Shown: one piece after another, positions 46,331-53,331 of the stretch
How positions within the stretch are numbered: the stretch's first letter is position 1
How the letters are laid out: the number at the start of each line of letters is the position of its first letter
NCBI GenBank assembly: GCA_049585795.1
Contig: JBAVAQ010000026.1
Coordinates: 186,001 to 250,000 of the forward strand
Direction: 5' to 3'
DNA length: 64,000 bases
Source: JABDBE01 sp049585795
GTDB taxonomy: Bacteria > Acidobacteriota > Terriglobia > Terriglobales > Acidobacteriaceae
The notes under the pieces: generated by a model
What the model was told of the DNA's origin: nothing
Seen by the model: only the letters and a program-made list of their open reading frames with translations
The model's database searches: none
Made by a program: the position numbers and the translations under genes

Positions 46331-46358
46331 TATACTGTTAACACTTCCTGAGGAAGTG
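46331..46358 (+). promoter_or_regulatory. Possible -10 element and operator of the S41 gene
   Basis: TATACT (46331-46336) is followed by a perfect inverted repeat CACTTCC-TGA-GGAAGTG (46342-46358), 26 bp before the ATG of the S41 protease homologue. The -35 region is not convincing. The palindrome could be a repressor site or a leader hairpin. Confidence 0.35.
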
Positions 46359-46384
46359 ACTTCCTTTCCGAGAAAACGAATCCG

Positions 46385-47605
46385 ATGTCGACAAAGACCA
46401 AAGCTGTAGTTCTTGCTTCGTCCGCGGTTGTGCTGCTCTTCATGGTGGTGGGTGGAATGGACGGCGTTCGCGCCTCCAGCAACGATGGTGCTTACCGCCA
46501 GCTTCAGGTTTACAGCGAAGTGTTGTCTCGCGTGCGCAGCGAATACGTGGTAGAGCCCGACATTCCGGTGGTGACCGCCGGCGCCCTACATGGACTGCTT
46601 GAGTCGCTGGATGCCAATTCCAGTTATCTCAGCGCGGCTCAGTACGCTGAATACAAATCTCATCAAACCGAGGGGAAGGCCGATATCGGAGCGGCCGTCT
46701 CGAAGCGATTCGGTTATGCCTCGGTAATCTCGGTCATCCCGGGCGGACCGGCGGATAAAGCTGGGCTGCAAGACACGGATATCATTGAAGCCATCGAGGG
46801 CAAGAGTACTCGGGAAATGTCGGTCGGCGAGGTTCGCAACCTGCTTTCGGGAGAACCTGGCTCGAACCTGACCGTTTCCCTGGTCCGTGCCCGGCGCGCC
46901 GAGCCGCAGAAAGTCGTCATTACTCGTGAGGTCGTAGCCATTCCGCCGGTAACGGACAAGATGCTGCAAGATGGCATCGCTGAGATCCAGGTGGATGCCT
47001 TCACCAAAGGCAAGTCCCAGGAAATTGCAAACAAGATTAAAGCGGTGGAAAAGGCAGGTGCGAAGAAGCTCATCCTCGACCTGCGCAATTGTGCTGAGGG
47101 CGACGAGAACGAAGGCATTGCCACGGCGAATCTTTTTCTGAATCACGGCACGATCACTTACCTTCAAGGCCAGAAGTATCCCCGCGAAGCTTTCAATGCG
47201 GATCCCTCCAAAGCCATTACCAGCCTCCCGTTAGTTGTGCTGGTGAACAAAGGTACGGCAGGCCCGGCGGAAATTGTAGCTGCCGCGGTTCTTGAGAATG
47301 CGCGCGGCGACGTTGTCGGCGACAAGACATTTGGAGATGGTTCGATTCAGAAGACGATGGAACTGCCCGATGGCTCGGCTCTGATTCTGTCCGTCGCCAA
47401 ATACTACACACCAACGGGTAAGGCGATTCAGGATACAGCCATAACCCCGAACGTGTTGGTCGCTGACTCCGATGACGACGGGCCGGTGCCGGATGAAGAC
47501 GAAAACGTCACGCCCGCAGACGATGCCACCAAGAAGGTCCAGCCTCCGCAGCCTGATCTGCAGATGCAGAAGGCGATTGAGGTTCTGAAGAGCAGGGCGA
47601 GTTAG
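46385..47605 (+). CDS. S41 (CtpA/Tsp) protease homologue with altered catalytic residues
   Basis: This 406-residue protein has a signal anchor (VVLASSAVVLLFMVVGG), a PDZ domain (about 98-185, ISVIPGGPADKAGLQDTDIIEAIEG) and an S41 fold. The usual nucleophile region GSASASEI reads KGTAGPAEI, with T291 where the serine should be. The usual lysine of FGKGS is D318 in FGDGS, and the NPGG motif is also lost. It may be an inactive scaffold or use a changed mechanism. Acidic and proline-rich residues end the protein. Confidence 0.88.
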   Translation: MSTKTKAVVLASSAVVLLFMVVGGMDGVRASSNDGAYRQLQVYSEVLSRVRSEYVVEPDIPVVTAGALHGLLESLDANSSYLSAAQYAEYKSHQTEGKADIGAAVSKRFGYASVISVIPGGPADKAGLQDTDIIEAIEGKSTREMSVGEVRNLLSGEPGSNLTVSLVRARRAEPQKVVITREVVAIPPVTDKMLQDGIAEIQVDAFTKGKSQEIANKIKAVEKAGAKKLILDLRNCAEGDENEGIATANLFLNHGTITYLQGQKYPREAFNADPSKAITSLPLVVLVNKGTAGPAEIVAAAVLENARGDVVGDKTFGDGSIQKTMELPDGSALILSVAKYYTPTGKAIQDTAITPNVLVADSDDDGPVPDEDENVTPADDATKKVQPPQPDLQMQKAIEVLKSRAS

Positions 47606-47610
47606 GCTAT

Positions 47611-47640
47611 CTTGGGACAGCCGCGAGCGGCTGTCCCAAG
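47611..47640. terminator. Strong hairpin after the S41 gene
   Basis: CTTGGGACAGCCGC pairs perfectly with GCGGCTGTCCCAAG across GA, 6 bp after the stop. No T run follows, so it may act as a Rho-assisted terminator or an mRNA end stabiliser. Confidence 0.55.
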
Positions 47641-47800
47641 TGATTTCTGGCCCGAAGCGCTTTTCGGCAAAATCTTGTCAAGCCCCCTGACAGCCCTGAT
47701 TTCCCGTAACCCGCTGAATCTATTACGAAAATAAACGGAATTATCACCTTCACAAACCAGAAACCGCAAATTAAGGCATGGCCCGCCAAAACGCGTCGCC

Positions 47801-48772
47801 TCATCCTGCAAAGTGTGCTGCTGTATCAGTCTTCTCGGAAGGCTCAGCTCCAGAACGCGTAATTTTTCGTTCGACAAGTTTCAACCAATCTTTTAATTCC
47901 TGAACGCTGTCTGCGCTGAGCGGTGTCGGCCAGTGAATGAATGCTTCTCCCTCGGGTAAAGAGAACACGTCCTGCCGCATTTTGACTCCTTGAGCATTCT
48001 TTCCGGCATCCGGCATTCGTGATAGCGTGCGAAGTGGAACCGAGAAAGAGGATTGTTCGGGCGGATCGGCAGGGATCAGTTCAGAAACCGGAAGGCCAGT
48101 ACCAGAACCTTCTACGAATCCAAACTTGCCATCCTCTGAGAAACGCTCTAGTTTCTTGGATTGCGGTAACCCCAAGATTCCATTGTGCTCCCATTGAACG
48201 TAGCCCCCAATTTGGGGCTTTTTGTTGCCATCTTCCGCCTTCGTTTCCGAGCCTAACACAGTCAAATCTGATAAACCAGCAAATTCTATGGTCTCTCTAA
48301 ACGCCTTTAGGAACTCCTTTACTCCGTTCGGATTGAAGCCTTTGTAAGCTACAAGCTCTCCCGCGAGTGTTTCGTCGTTGGGTATGTTTGTATCCCTATA
48401 GTGCTCAAACAGTTCGGCATATATGGTAGGCGAGAGGGCCGCCTCCTTGATCGCCTTTAAACGGCGCGGATCGGATTCCGGCAGACTTGCTAACTCCATA
48501 GCGCGTTGCGTAGGAAGGACGCGACCATCCTTTTCCTCTAACAGTCCGAACTTCTTCAGGGCGGACAGAGCACTGTAGGCTTGCCCGTGAGCTGTAGCAA
48601 ACCCTATAAGCTTCGCGGCAATCGCTGGCATAGCCGCTGCTTTGCCATTCGCTGTTACAAATCGCTTCGTGCGATCTATCGCCTCGCGCAAGCCTACGGT
48701 GGGGTAATTCGGGCTGCGCTGGCGCTTCTTCTTCTCAGTTTCAGCGGGCTTCGCCATTGCGTTCGTTGCCAT
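47801..48772 (-). CDS. Hypothetical protein with N-terminal winged-helix-like region
   Basis: This protein of about 323 residues (start MATNAMAKPAET at 48772) has a basic N-terminus (KKKRQRSPNYPTVGLREAI). A predicted helix-turn-helix-like region follows (GFATAHGQAYSALSALKKFGLLEEKDGRVLPTQRAMELA, about 85-125), then a mixed C-terminal half. I cannot name the family. It is the leftmost gene of the accessory island, read toward the S41 gene. An ATG further upstream is possible but lacks a better ribosome binding site. Confidence 0.6.
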   Translation of the reverse strand: MATNAMAKPAETEKKKRQRSPNYPTVGLREAIDRTKRFVTANGKAAAMPAIAAKLIGFATAHGQAYSALSALKKFGLLEEKDGRVLPTQRAMELASLPESDPRRLKAIKEAALSPTIYAELFEHYRDTNIPNDETLAGELVAYKGFNPNGVKEFLKAFRETIEFAGLSDLTVLGSETKAEDGNKKPQIGGYVQWEHNGILGLPQSKKLERFSEDGKFGFVEGSGTGLPVSELIPADPPEQSSFSVPLRTLSRMPDAGKNAQGVKMRQDVFSLPEGEAFIHWPTPLSADSVQELKDWLKLVERKITRSGAEPSEKTDTAAHFAG

Positions 48773-48900
48773 TGATGATAACCTCCACGCTCCCAAGCAT
48801 ACACACAGATCCGAGCTACTGCAAGAAAAATAGTTACCGTACGTTCACTTTCCTCTTGCACTAATGCTATTTTGCCTGATATAAGTTAGGGAGTGAAACG

Positions 48901-48950
48901 AGAAAGCCAGCAACCGAACGCTCCGAAGGCGCATGGTTGCTGGCTTTTCT
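48901..48950. terminator. Long terminator-like hairpin before the class II tRNA
   Basis: AGAAAGCCAGCAACC (48901-48915) pairs with GGTTGCTGGCTTTTCT (48935-48950), with a 19-base loop and a T-rich end. It insulates the tRNA gene, which begins 9 bp later, from upstream transcription or marks the boundary of an inserted segment. Confidence 0.65.
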
Positions 48951-48958
48951 TGCAAATT

Positions 48959-49046
48959 GGCGGCGTGGTGAAAATGGCAAACACACCGGACTACCAATCC
49001 GGCATCCCGCGAGGATTTGTGGGTTCGAGTCCCACCGCCGCTACCA
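48959..49046 (+). tRNA. Class II tRNA with anticodon ACC (Leu-type body)
   Basis: An 88-nt sequence folds as a complete class II tRNA. Acceptor GGCGGCG pairs with CGCCGCT (G-U at the end), the D arm has GTG/CAC, and anticodon stem CCGGA/TCCGG encloses CTACCAA. A variable stem ATCC/GGAT, T arm GTGGGTTCGAGTCCCAC, discriminator A and encoded CCA complete it. The long variable arm, D-loop form and A73 are leucine-like, but anticodon ACC would read GGU (glycine). It lies 168 bp before an IS1595-family transposase gene. Decoding function is unproven. Confidence 0.85.
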
Positions 49047-49214
49047 TAAAGGAGGCTGCGATGAAACCGCCACCATGCCGTAACTAGCTAACTAAGCGCC
49101 CCGGCTTCTGCTGAAACAGGAGTCGGGGCTAATCCGAATCGCGGGGTAAGCCGCAATCCAGACCCAAAGACATTTTACGGCTTCCTCCGCAAAACACAAG
49201 CGGAGAAAAGCCCA
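49047..49214 (+). other. Leader between tRNA and transposase, with eight-codon ORF
   Basis: AAAGGAGG precedes a tiny frame from ATG 49061 (MKPPPCRN, stop at 49085-49087). The following TAACTAGCTAACTAA places stop codons in all three frames at 4-nt spacing. An imperfect GCCCCG...CGGGGC hairpin follows near 49096-49127. The function is unknown; it could be the 5' end of the insertion element. Confidence 0.4.
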
Positions 49215-50186
49215 ATGAATCAGAATGATGGCCTCAAGCTCACCACGATCACAGACCGAATCGGCGACGAAGATAGCGCACGCAAGCTGTTTGAATCTAT
49301 CCGTTGGCCCGAAGGCCCGGTTTGTCCACACTGCGGAGAAATCAATAATGCTGGCCGACTCACAGCGCGGACAAGCTCCAAAAAGCCCGTCCGCAAAGGT
49401 GTCTGGAAGTGCTACGGATGCTGTGAACAATTCAGTGTTACGGTCGGCACGGTTTTCGAGGATTCGCACATCCCGCTTCACCGCTGGCTTCTCGCGGGCT
49501 ACCTGCTGTGTGCCAGCAAGAAGGGCATGTCCGCTCATCAGATCCATCGCATGACCGGAATCAGCTACAAAACAGTTTGGTTCATGATGCATCGGCTGCG
49601 CTTCGCTATGACTCAACACGGCATGATTGAGAAGCTGCGCGGCGTAGTAGAGATTGACGAAGTTTGGATTGGCCCGAAAGAAAAGTGGTCGGGCTTACGT
49701 GGCACCGGACATCCTGAAAGCAAGAAGCGTCCCGTTGTTTCGTTGATGGAGCGCCGCGCGAATGGCAGTTCTGTCCGTTCGTTTCCGGTTGAGCGCGTCA
49801 CCTTGGAAAACATCAAGCCCATCATGCGAGAGCATGTCGAAGTGGGCACCCGGATTCAGACGGATGAAGCGACGGTCTATCACTGGATTCACGATGACTT
49901 TCCCGATCACGATGTTGTGACGCACAAGAAACGTGAGTATTCACGCCATGAGAACGGGCGTCACATCACAACCAACACGGTTGAGGGCTTTTTCGGTTTG
50001 GTCCGACGCGGAGTGTTTGGAACCTATCATCATTGGGGACGCGGCTACTTGCAGCAATACCTCAATGAATTCGACTTCCGATACAACCATCGAAAGGTGA
50101 ACGATTCGGAGCGCACCATGCTCATGCTGAAGGCGACCGAAGGAAAGCGGCTGACACTACGCCAACCAAAGAGCGCTTCGGCGTAG
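49215..50186 (+). mobile_element. IS1595-family transposase (ISXO2-like)
   Basis: This 323-residue transposase has an N-terminal zinc ribbon (CPHCGEINN...CYGCCEQFSV) and a DDE domain with first aspartate in VVEIDEVWIG, second in IQTDEATVYHWI, and a terminal NTVEGFFGLVRRGVFGTYHHWGRGYLQQYLNEFDFRYNHR. The frame is intact, so it may be active. I could not define the terminal inverted repeats. The unusual tRNA gene upstream may belong to the same element. Confidence 0.92.
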
Positions 50187-50333
50187 ATTCTGGACGGTAC
50201 ACTGTGCAAACGAGGCTCTTTCGCGACGTTAAAATGTTGAAATATCACTAGTAAATTACGATTTGAATCCATTCAGCCGAAAAAGTTATCTATTACCTTA
50301 CAACATGTACTATAGTAACCATCGAGAGGGACA

Positions 50334-50353
50334 GTCTCATCGCAAGGTGAGAC
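50334..50353. other. Hairpin with GCAA tetraloop upstream of the Doc pair
   Basis: GTCTCATC and GGTGAGAC pair (one G-U) around GCAA, a GNRA tetraloop. Weak outer pairing between GAGAG (about 50324) and CTCTC (about 50379) suggests a larger folded leader. It lies in the roughly 290-bp gap between transposase and toxin-antitoxin genes, which otherwise shows only A/T-rich sequence. Confidence 0.4.
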
Positions 50354-50479
50354 AGTCTTAATCCTGTGCGTCGGTCGCTCTCCCACGGTCCACTGAAAAC
50401 AAACATTTTGGTAGTTTGGCACTGGAGATGCAACCACGTCTGCGGAGATGACCGTCCAAATGGATGGCGCATCAAAGGC

Positions 50480-50758
50480 ATGACGAAATCGGCAAAGACG
50501 CAAAACAAAAAGCGCCGTACGGGGTCTAATAGATCAACGGTGCCAAAGAAACCTTCGGGACGAGTAGTCCTGTCGGAGAATGGGGGAGACATGTCCAACC
50601 GCACTAGGCAAGATTTGAAGACATTGAAGGAGATTATGGCGCAGCACAGCCACGCGGTAGAGCAGCACCTCTCCAAAACCGGGACTACTGCTCCACGCGC
50701 ACTTGTCGCTTCAGCGGCCAAATATTATCCTACGCTGAAGAAACTTGCCGACAAATAA
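50480..50758 (+). CDS. Putative antitoxin partner of the Doc-type toxin
   Basis: The small basic protein of 92 residues (MTKSAKTQNKKRRTGSN...) has a helical C-terminal half (MSNRTRQDLKTLKEIMAQHSHAVEQHLSKTGTTAPRALVASAAKYYPTLKKLADK). It overlaps the toxin start by 14 bp, the usual antitoxin-toxin arrangement. It does not resemble Phd. An internal ATG at 50591, after GGGGGAG, could give a 55-residue form. The antitoxin role is inferred from position. Confidence 0.55.
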   Translation: MTKSAKTQNKKRRTGSNRSTVPKKPSGRVVLSENGGDMSNRTRQDLKTLKEIMAQHSHAVEQHLSKTGTTAPRALVASAAKYYPTLKKLADK

Positions 50759-51317
50759 ACAAAAGGAGTGGTTCGCCCTCAAGTCAGCATACGTTGAAAT
50801 GCTGCACGATGAGGGCATCGCTCTTTTTTGGCCCGGGGTAGAGCCGGTAGCAAAGTACGAAATCATCAATCTTGGGCTTCTTGATTCGGCAGTAAATCAA
50901 CCATTCCAATCCGCCTTCGGCGAGGAAGCCTATCCCACCATCGAAGAAAAGGGCGCGTGCCTGTTCCACTCGTTAATCGCGAACCACTGCTTTCAAAATG
51001 GAAACAAAAGAACCGGGGTGTTAGCCCTGGACCAGTTTCTCTATGCTAACGAGTATGTACTCACCATAACAAATGATGACATGTACAACATCGCCCGATT
51101 CACTGCTTCATATCGCGAGCAGAGCATAGATTCCAAGGAAGCAATGAGGATAATTAAGGGATTCATCGCTAACAACATCGTGCCATTTTCCGTCCTTGAA
51201 ACGAGTCAAACCAAGTTTTACGCTAATTGCATTACGTGGATGGAGGACATTCGCAATAGCCCACTGAATGCTCCGGACGCTGTTACAGATCAGGCTAAAA
51301 TGACGCTTGGTTTGTGA
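50745..51317 (+). CDS. Doc/Fic family toxin
   Basis: This 190-residue protein has the death-on-curing motif HCFQNGNKRTGVLALDQFL near residues 80-98, matching HxFx[DN]xNKRT of Doc rather than the HPFxxGNGR of AMP-transferring Fic. Doc of phage P1 phosphorylates EF-Tu and blocks translation. It also has HSLIANH before the motif and a helical C-terminus. The start is TTG at 50745 within the upstream frame. A role in plasmid/phage-type addiction or abortive infection is inferred. Confidence 0.85.
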   Translation: MPTNKQKEWFALKSAYVEMLHDEGIALFWPGVEPVAKYEIINLGLLDSAVNQPFQSAFGEEAYPTIEEKGACLFHSLIANHCFQNGNKRTGVLALDQFLYANEYVLTITNDDMYNIARFTASYREQSIDSKEAMRIIKGFIANNIVPFSVLETSQTKFYANCITWMEDIRNSPLNAPDAVTDQAKMTLGL

Positions 51318-51404
51318 AGGTGATAATTCCGAATATAAAGTTGGAAGACATGTCATGTTTACCCCCTCGAAAATGCTAGCATTGAAATAGAGATCAATTC
51401 TCAG

Positions 51405-51430
51405 ACGCGGCCCTTCTGGCCGCGTTTTCT
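51405..51430 (+). terminator. Intrinsic terminator after the Doc gene
   Basis: ACGCGGCC and GGCCGCGT pair around CTTCT and are followed by TTTCT. It ends just 17 bp before the next gene, so the nuclease gene probably has its own start nearby or is reached by read-through. Confidence 0.75.
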
Positions 51431-51447
51431 ATTTCCAGGACAATTCA

Positions 51448-51882
51448 ATGTTCAGAGACGGCAAAACGCCCAAAAGCGGCTTCAAGCTGCGCGGCGAGTG
51501 GACAGAACTCCTTTTCATGACCCGCGCCACCGAGCACGGCCTGCGCGTAATCAAACCGTGGGGAGACAGCAGCCGCTACGACTTCGTAGTCGAGACCGGC
51601 GGCCGTTTCCTGCGCGTGCAGGTCAAATCGACAAGTTGCAAGCGAAACAATCACTACGTCTGCTCAATCGATGGCCGTGGGAAAAACCCCTACACCGCCG
51701 CAGACATCGATTTTTTTGCGATCTATGTGATCCCACTGGATATCTGGTACATCATTCCCATCGCAGCATCAAGCTCAGCCATTAATCTGTCGCCTCACAA
51801 CTCGCTCTCCCAGCATGCCGCCTACAGGGAAGCCTGGCACCTCCTGCGCGGAGAAAAGAATGAGTCACAGACGAACATGTAG
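51448..51882 (+). CDS. PD-(D/E)XK endonuclease-like protein (PDDEXK_5)
   Basis: This 144-residue protein has the PD-(D/E)XK core of the family related to group I intron-encoded nucleases. GEWTELLFMTRATEHGLRVIKPWGDSSRYDFVVE contains E17 and D45, FLRVQVKS contains Q58 and K60, and YTAADIDFFAIYVIPLDIWYIIPI completes the fold. It lacks an evident LAGLIDADG or HNH partner. It may be a host or defence nuclease. A clear terminator follows immediately. Confidence 0.85.
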   Translation: MFRDGKTPKSGFKLRGEWTELLFMTRATEHGLRVIKPWGDSSRYDFVVETGGRFLRVQVKSTSCKRNNHYVCSIDGRGKNPYTAADIDFFAIYVIPLDIWYIIPIAASSSAINLSPHNSLSQHAAYREAWHLLRGEKNESQTNM

Positions 51883-51907
51883 GGCGGACACTCCCGTCCG
51901 CCTTTTT
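51883..51907 (+). terminator. Intrinsic terminator after the PD-(D/E)XK gene
   Basis: GGCGGAC and GTCCGCC pair around ACTCCC and are followed by five T residues. It directly follows the stop codon. Confidence 0.85.
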
Positions 51908-51933
51908 GGGATCGAATCCGAGCGGACCTCGGG

Positions 51934-51939
51934 TATAAT
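51934..51939 (+). promoter_or_regulatory. Consensus -10 box (TATAAT) of the composite gene leader
   Basis: A perfect TATAAT lies between two terminator hairpins. No good -35 occurs at 17 bp; TTGGGA at 51906-51911 is too far (22 bp). Transcription would begin near 51946, giving a leader of about 60 nt before the GTG start at 52006. Confidence 0.55.
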
Positions 51940-51960
51940 TGCCAGTTCCGGGTCTTGAGG

Positions 51961-51990
51961 GGGACGCGAAGCACTTCGCGTCCCTTTTTT
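51961..51990 (+). terminator. Terminator-like attenuator in the composite gene leader
   Basis: GGGACGCGAAG pairs with CTTCGCGTCCC around CA and is followed by TTTTTT. It lies between the -10 box and the GTG start (16 bp further), so it should stop transcription of the gene unless relieved. A small RNA ending here is an alternative. Confidence 0.7.
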
Positions 51991-52005
51991 GCGTATGAGG
52001 TTACT

Positions 52006-53331
52006 GTGGCATACCACAAAGAACAGAACCTAAATGACTGGGCGAAAATGCTCCACTCGATCTATGGACTATCCCAGAATTATGCCCGTAGCGAGTTCGA
52101 GATGCTCGCCCACCTGTCGGAGGTCACGGGCGCGTTCGGAAAGTTCCTGTTCAAACTGAAACAGCCTGACAGGGCAAACGAATTCTTGCCCAAAATGTTC
52201 GGCTGGGCAGTCGCACTCTGCAAGAAAGTAAAGGGAGACAGGGCAAATCTGGAGGAAATACTCCTAACGAAATATCCTTGCGTCTGTCCCTACTGTGTCA
52301 GCGCGCCGTGCGCCTGCATTCCGGGACAAAAGCGGCCTATTGAGGAGGAAAGGGTCCGTGCTGCCTATCACCATGAAACACCCGCTCAAGGGCGCTCGCT
52401 GAATGATTTCCAAACAATGTTTCGCAAGATTTACGAAGGCTCGTGGGGTGCCGAGCCTCTTGAGCCGGGGAGCGACGAAGCCGTTGCGGCGCTCCAGAAG
52501 ATATACACACGTCTCATAGAGGAAATCTCTGAAGTTGGCGAAGCGGTGAGATTCGTTCACTTGTATCCCTCAAACTTCGATAACGAACTCGCCGATTATC
52601 TTGCCTGGGTTTTCGCGCTTGTTTCTTCAATGCACAAGGCAAGTCGTGGCGCCGATTTGATGCTTATTGAGGAACTATTCTGGCCTGCGTATCCAGGGAT
52701 TTGCATGGTGTGCATGCTTGATATTTGTGACTGTAGGCCAAGCCCTGTTCGAGAGTTGTTGTCGAAACCGTCGCTTCGCGATTTGCAATTTATTGACGGG
52801 CTCACGCACGCAAGTAACAGGGCACAGTTCGATAGCCATCTTGCGGGTGTAGCCGACGGATCCCTGCCTCTTCCGTCCCCTATTGCTTGCATCCGAATCG
52901 ACATCGACGATTTCAAAGTGTTTAACGCCGCCCCATTTGGCCATAACATTGGCGACGAAACGCTGAAACATTTGGTTACCGTAATCCGGCAGAAGATTCG
53001 AAGCCGAGACAGGCTGTACCGGGTCGGGGGTGATGAGTTTGCAATAATGTGCCCGGACCTGTCCGCAGCCGAAGCAGATGGAATGATGGCGCGGGTCGCA
53101 GCTGCGCTGCGGGAGAAACGAATAGGCTGCGCGATATCTTCGGGTATCGATTTACTTTATTTTCTATCCTTTCATCTCCAGGAGCTAGATGGAGTCGCAT
53201 TAGCTCCAAGTACACCGATAACAAGCTTGGGCGGGGTGACTTCGATGACGACGACGAGCGGGACCGCGACGAAGACACACTGTATGGTCAGCAGGTCGAA
53301 CTGTGCTTGGATAAGGCGGATATACTACTGA
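52006..53331 (+). CDS. Double MazG-like and GGDEF domain protein
   Basis: GTG at 52006 follows GAGG. Residues about 5-90 (SEFEMLAHLSEVTGAFGKFL) and 130-240 (RLIEEISEVGEAVRFVHLYPSNFDNELADYLAWV) resemble all-alpha MazG-type pyrophosphohydrolases. Each is followed by a cysteine cluster (CVCPYCVSAPCAC and CMVCMLDICDC). Residues about 265-390 form a GGDEF domain with CIRIDIDDFKVFN, GHNIGDETL and YRVGGDEFAI, an intact nucleotidyl-cyclase active site. After about 53180 the frame loses protein-like character, while the -1 frame continues into a deaminase. A nucleotide-pool sensing or signalling defence protein is inferred. Confidence 0.72.
   Translation: MAYHKEQNLNDWAKMLHSIYGLSQNYARSEFEMLAHLSEVTGAFGKFLFKLKQPDRANEFLPKMFGWAVALCKKVKGDRANLEEILLTKYPCVCPYCVSAPCACIPGQKRPIEEERVRAAYHHETPAQGRSLNDFQTMFRKIYEGSWGAEPLEPGSDEAVAALQKIYTRLIEEISEVGEAVRFVHLYPSNFDNELADYLAWVFALVSSMHKASRGADLMLIEELFWPAYPGICMVCMLDICDCRPSPVRELLSKPSLRDLQFIDGLTHASNRAQFDSHLAGVADGSLPLPSPIACIRIDIDDFKVFNAAPFGHNIGDETLKHLVTVIRQKIRSRDRLYRVGGDEFAIMCPDLSAAEADGMMARVAAALREKRIGCAISSGIDLLYFLSFHLQELDGVALAPSTPITSLGGVTSMTTTSGTATKTHCMVSRSNCAWIRRIYY

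Noticed and set aside
48893..49087. 64-codon frame over the class II tRNA
   Set aside because: The DNA folds as a complete tRNA and a terminator hairpin; the peptide has no similarity.
49047..50300. Terminal inverted repeats and target duplication of the IS1595 element
   Set aside because: I could not find a convincing pair on both sides of the transposase gene, so no element borders are claimed.
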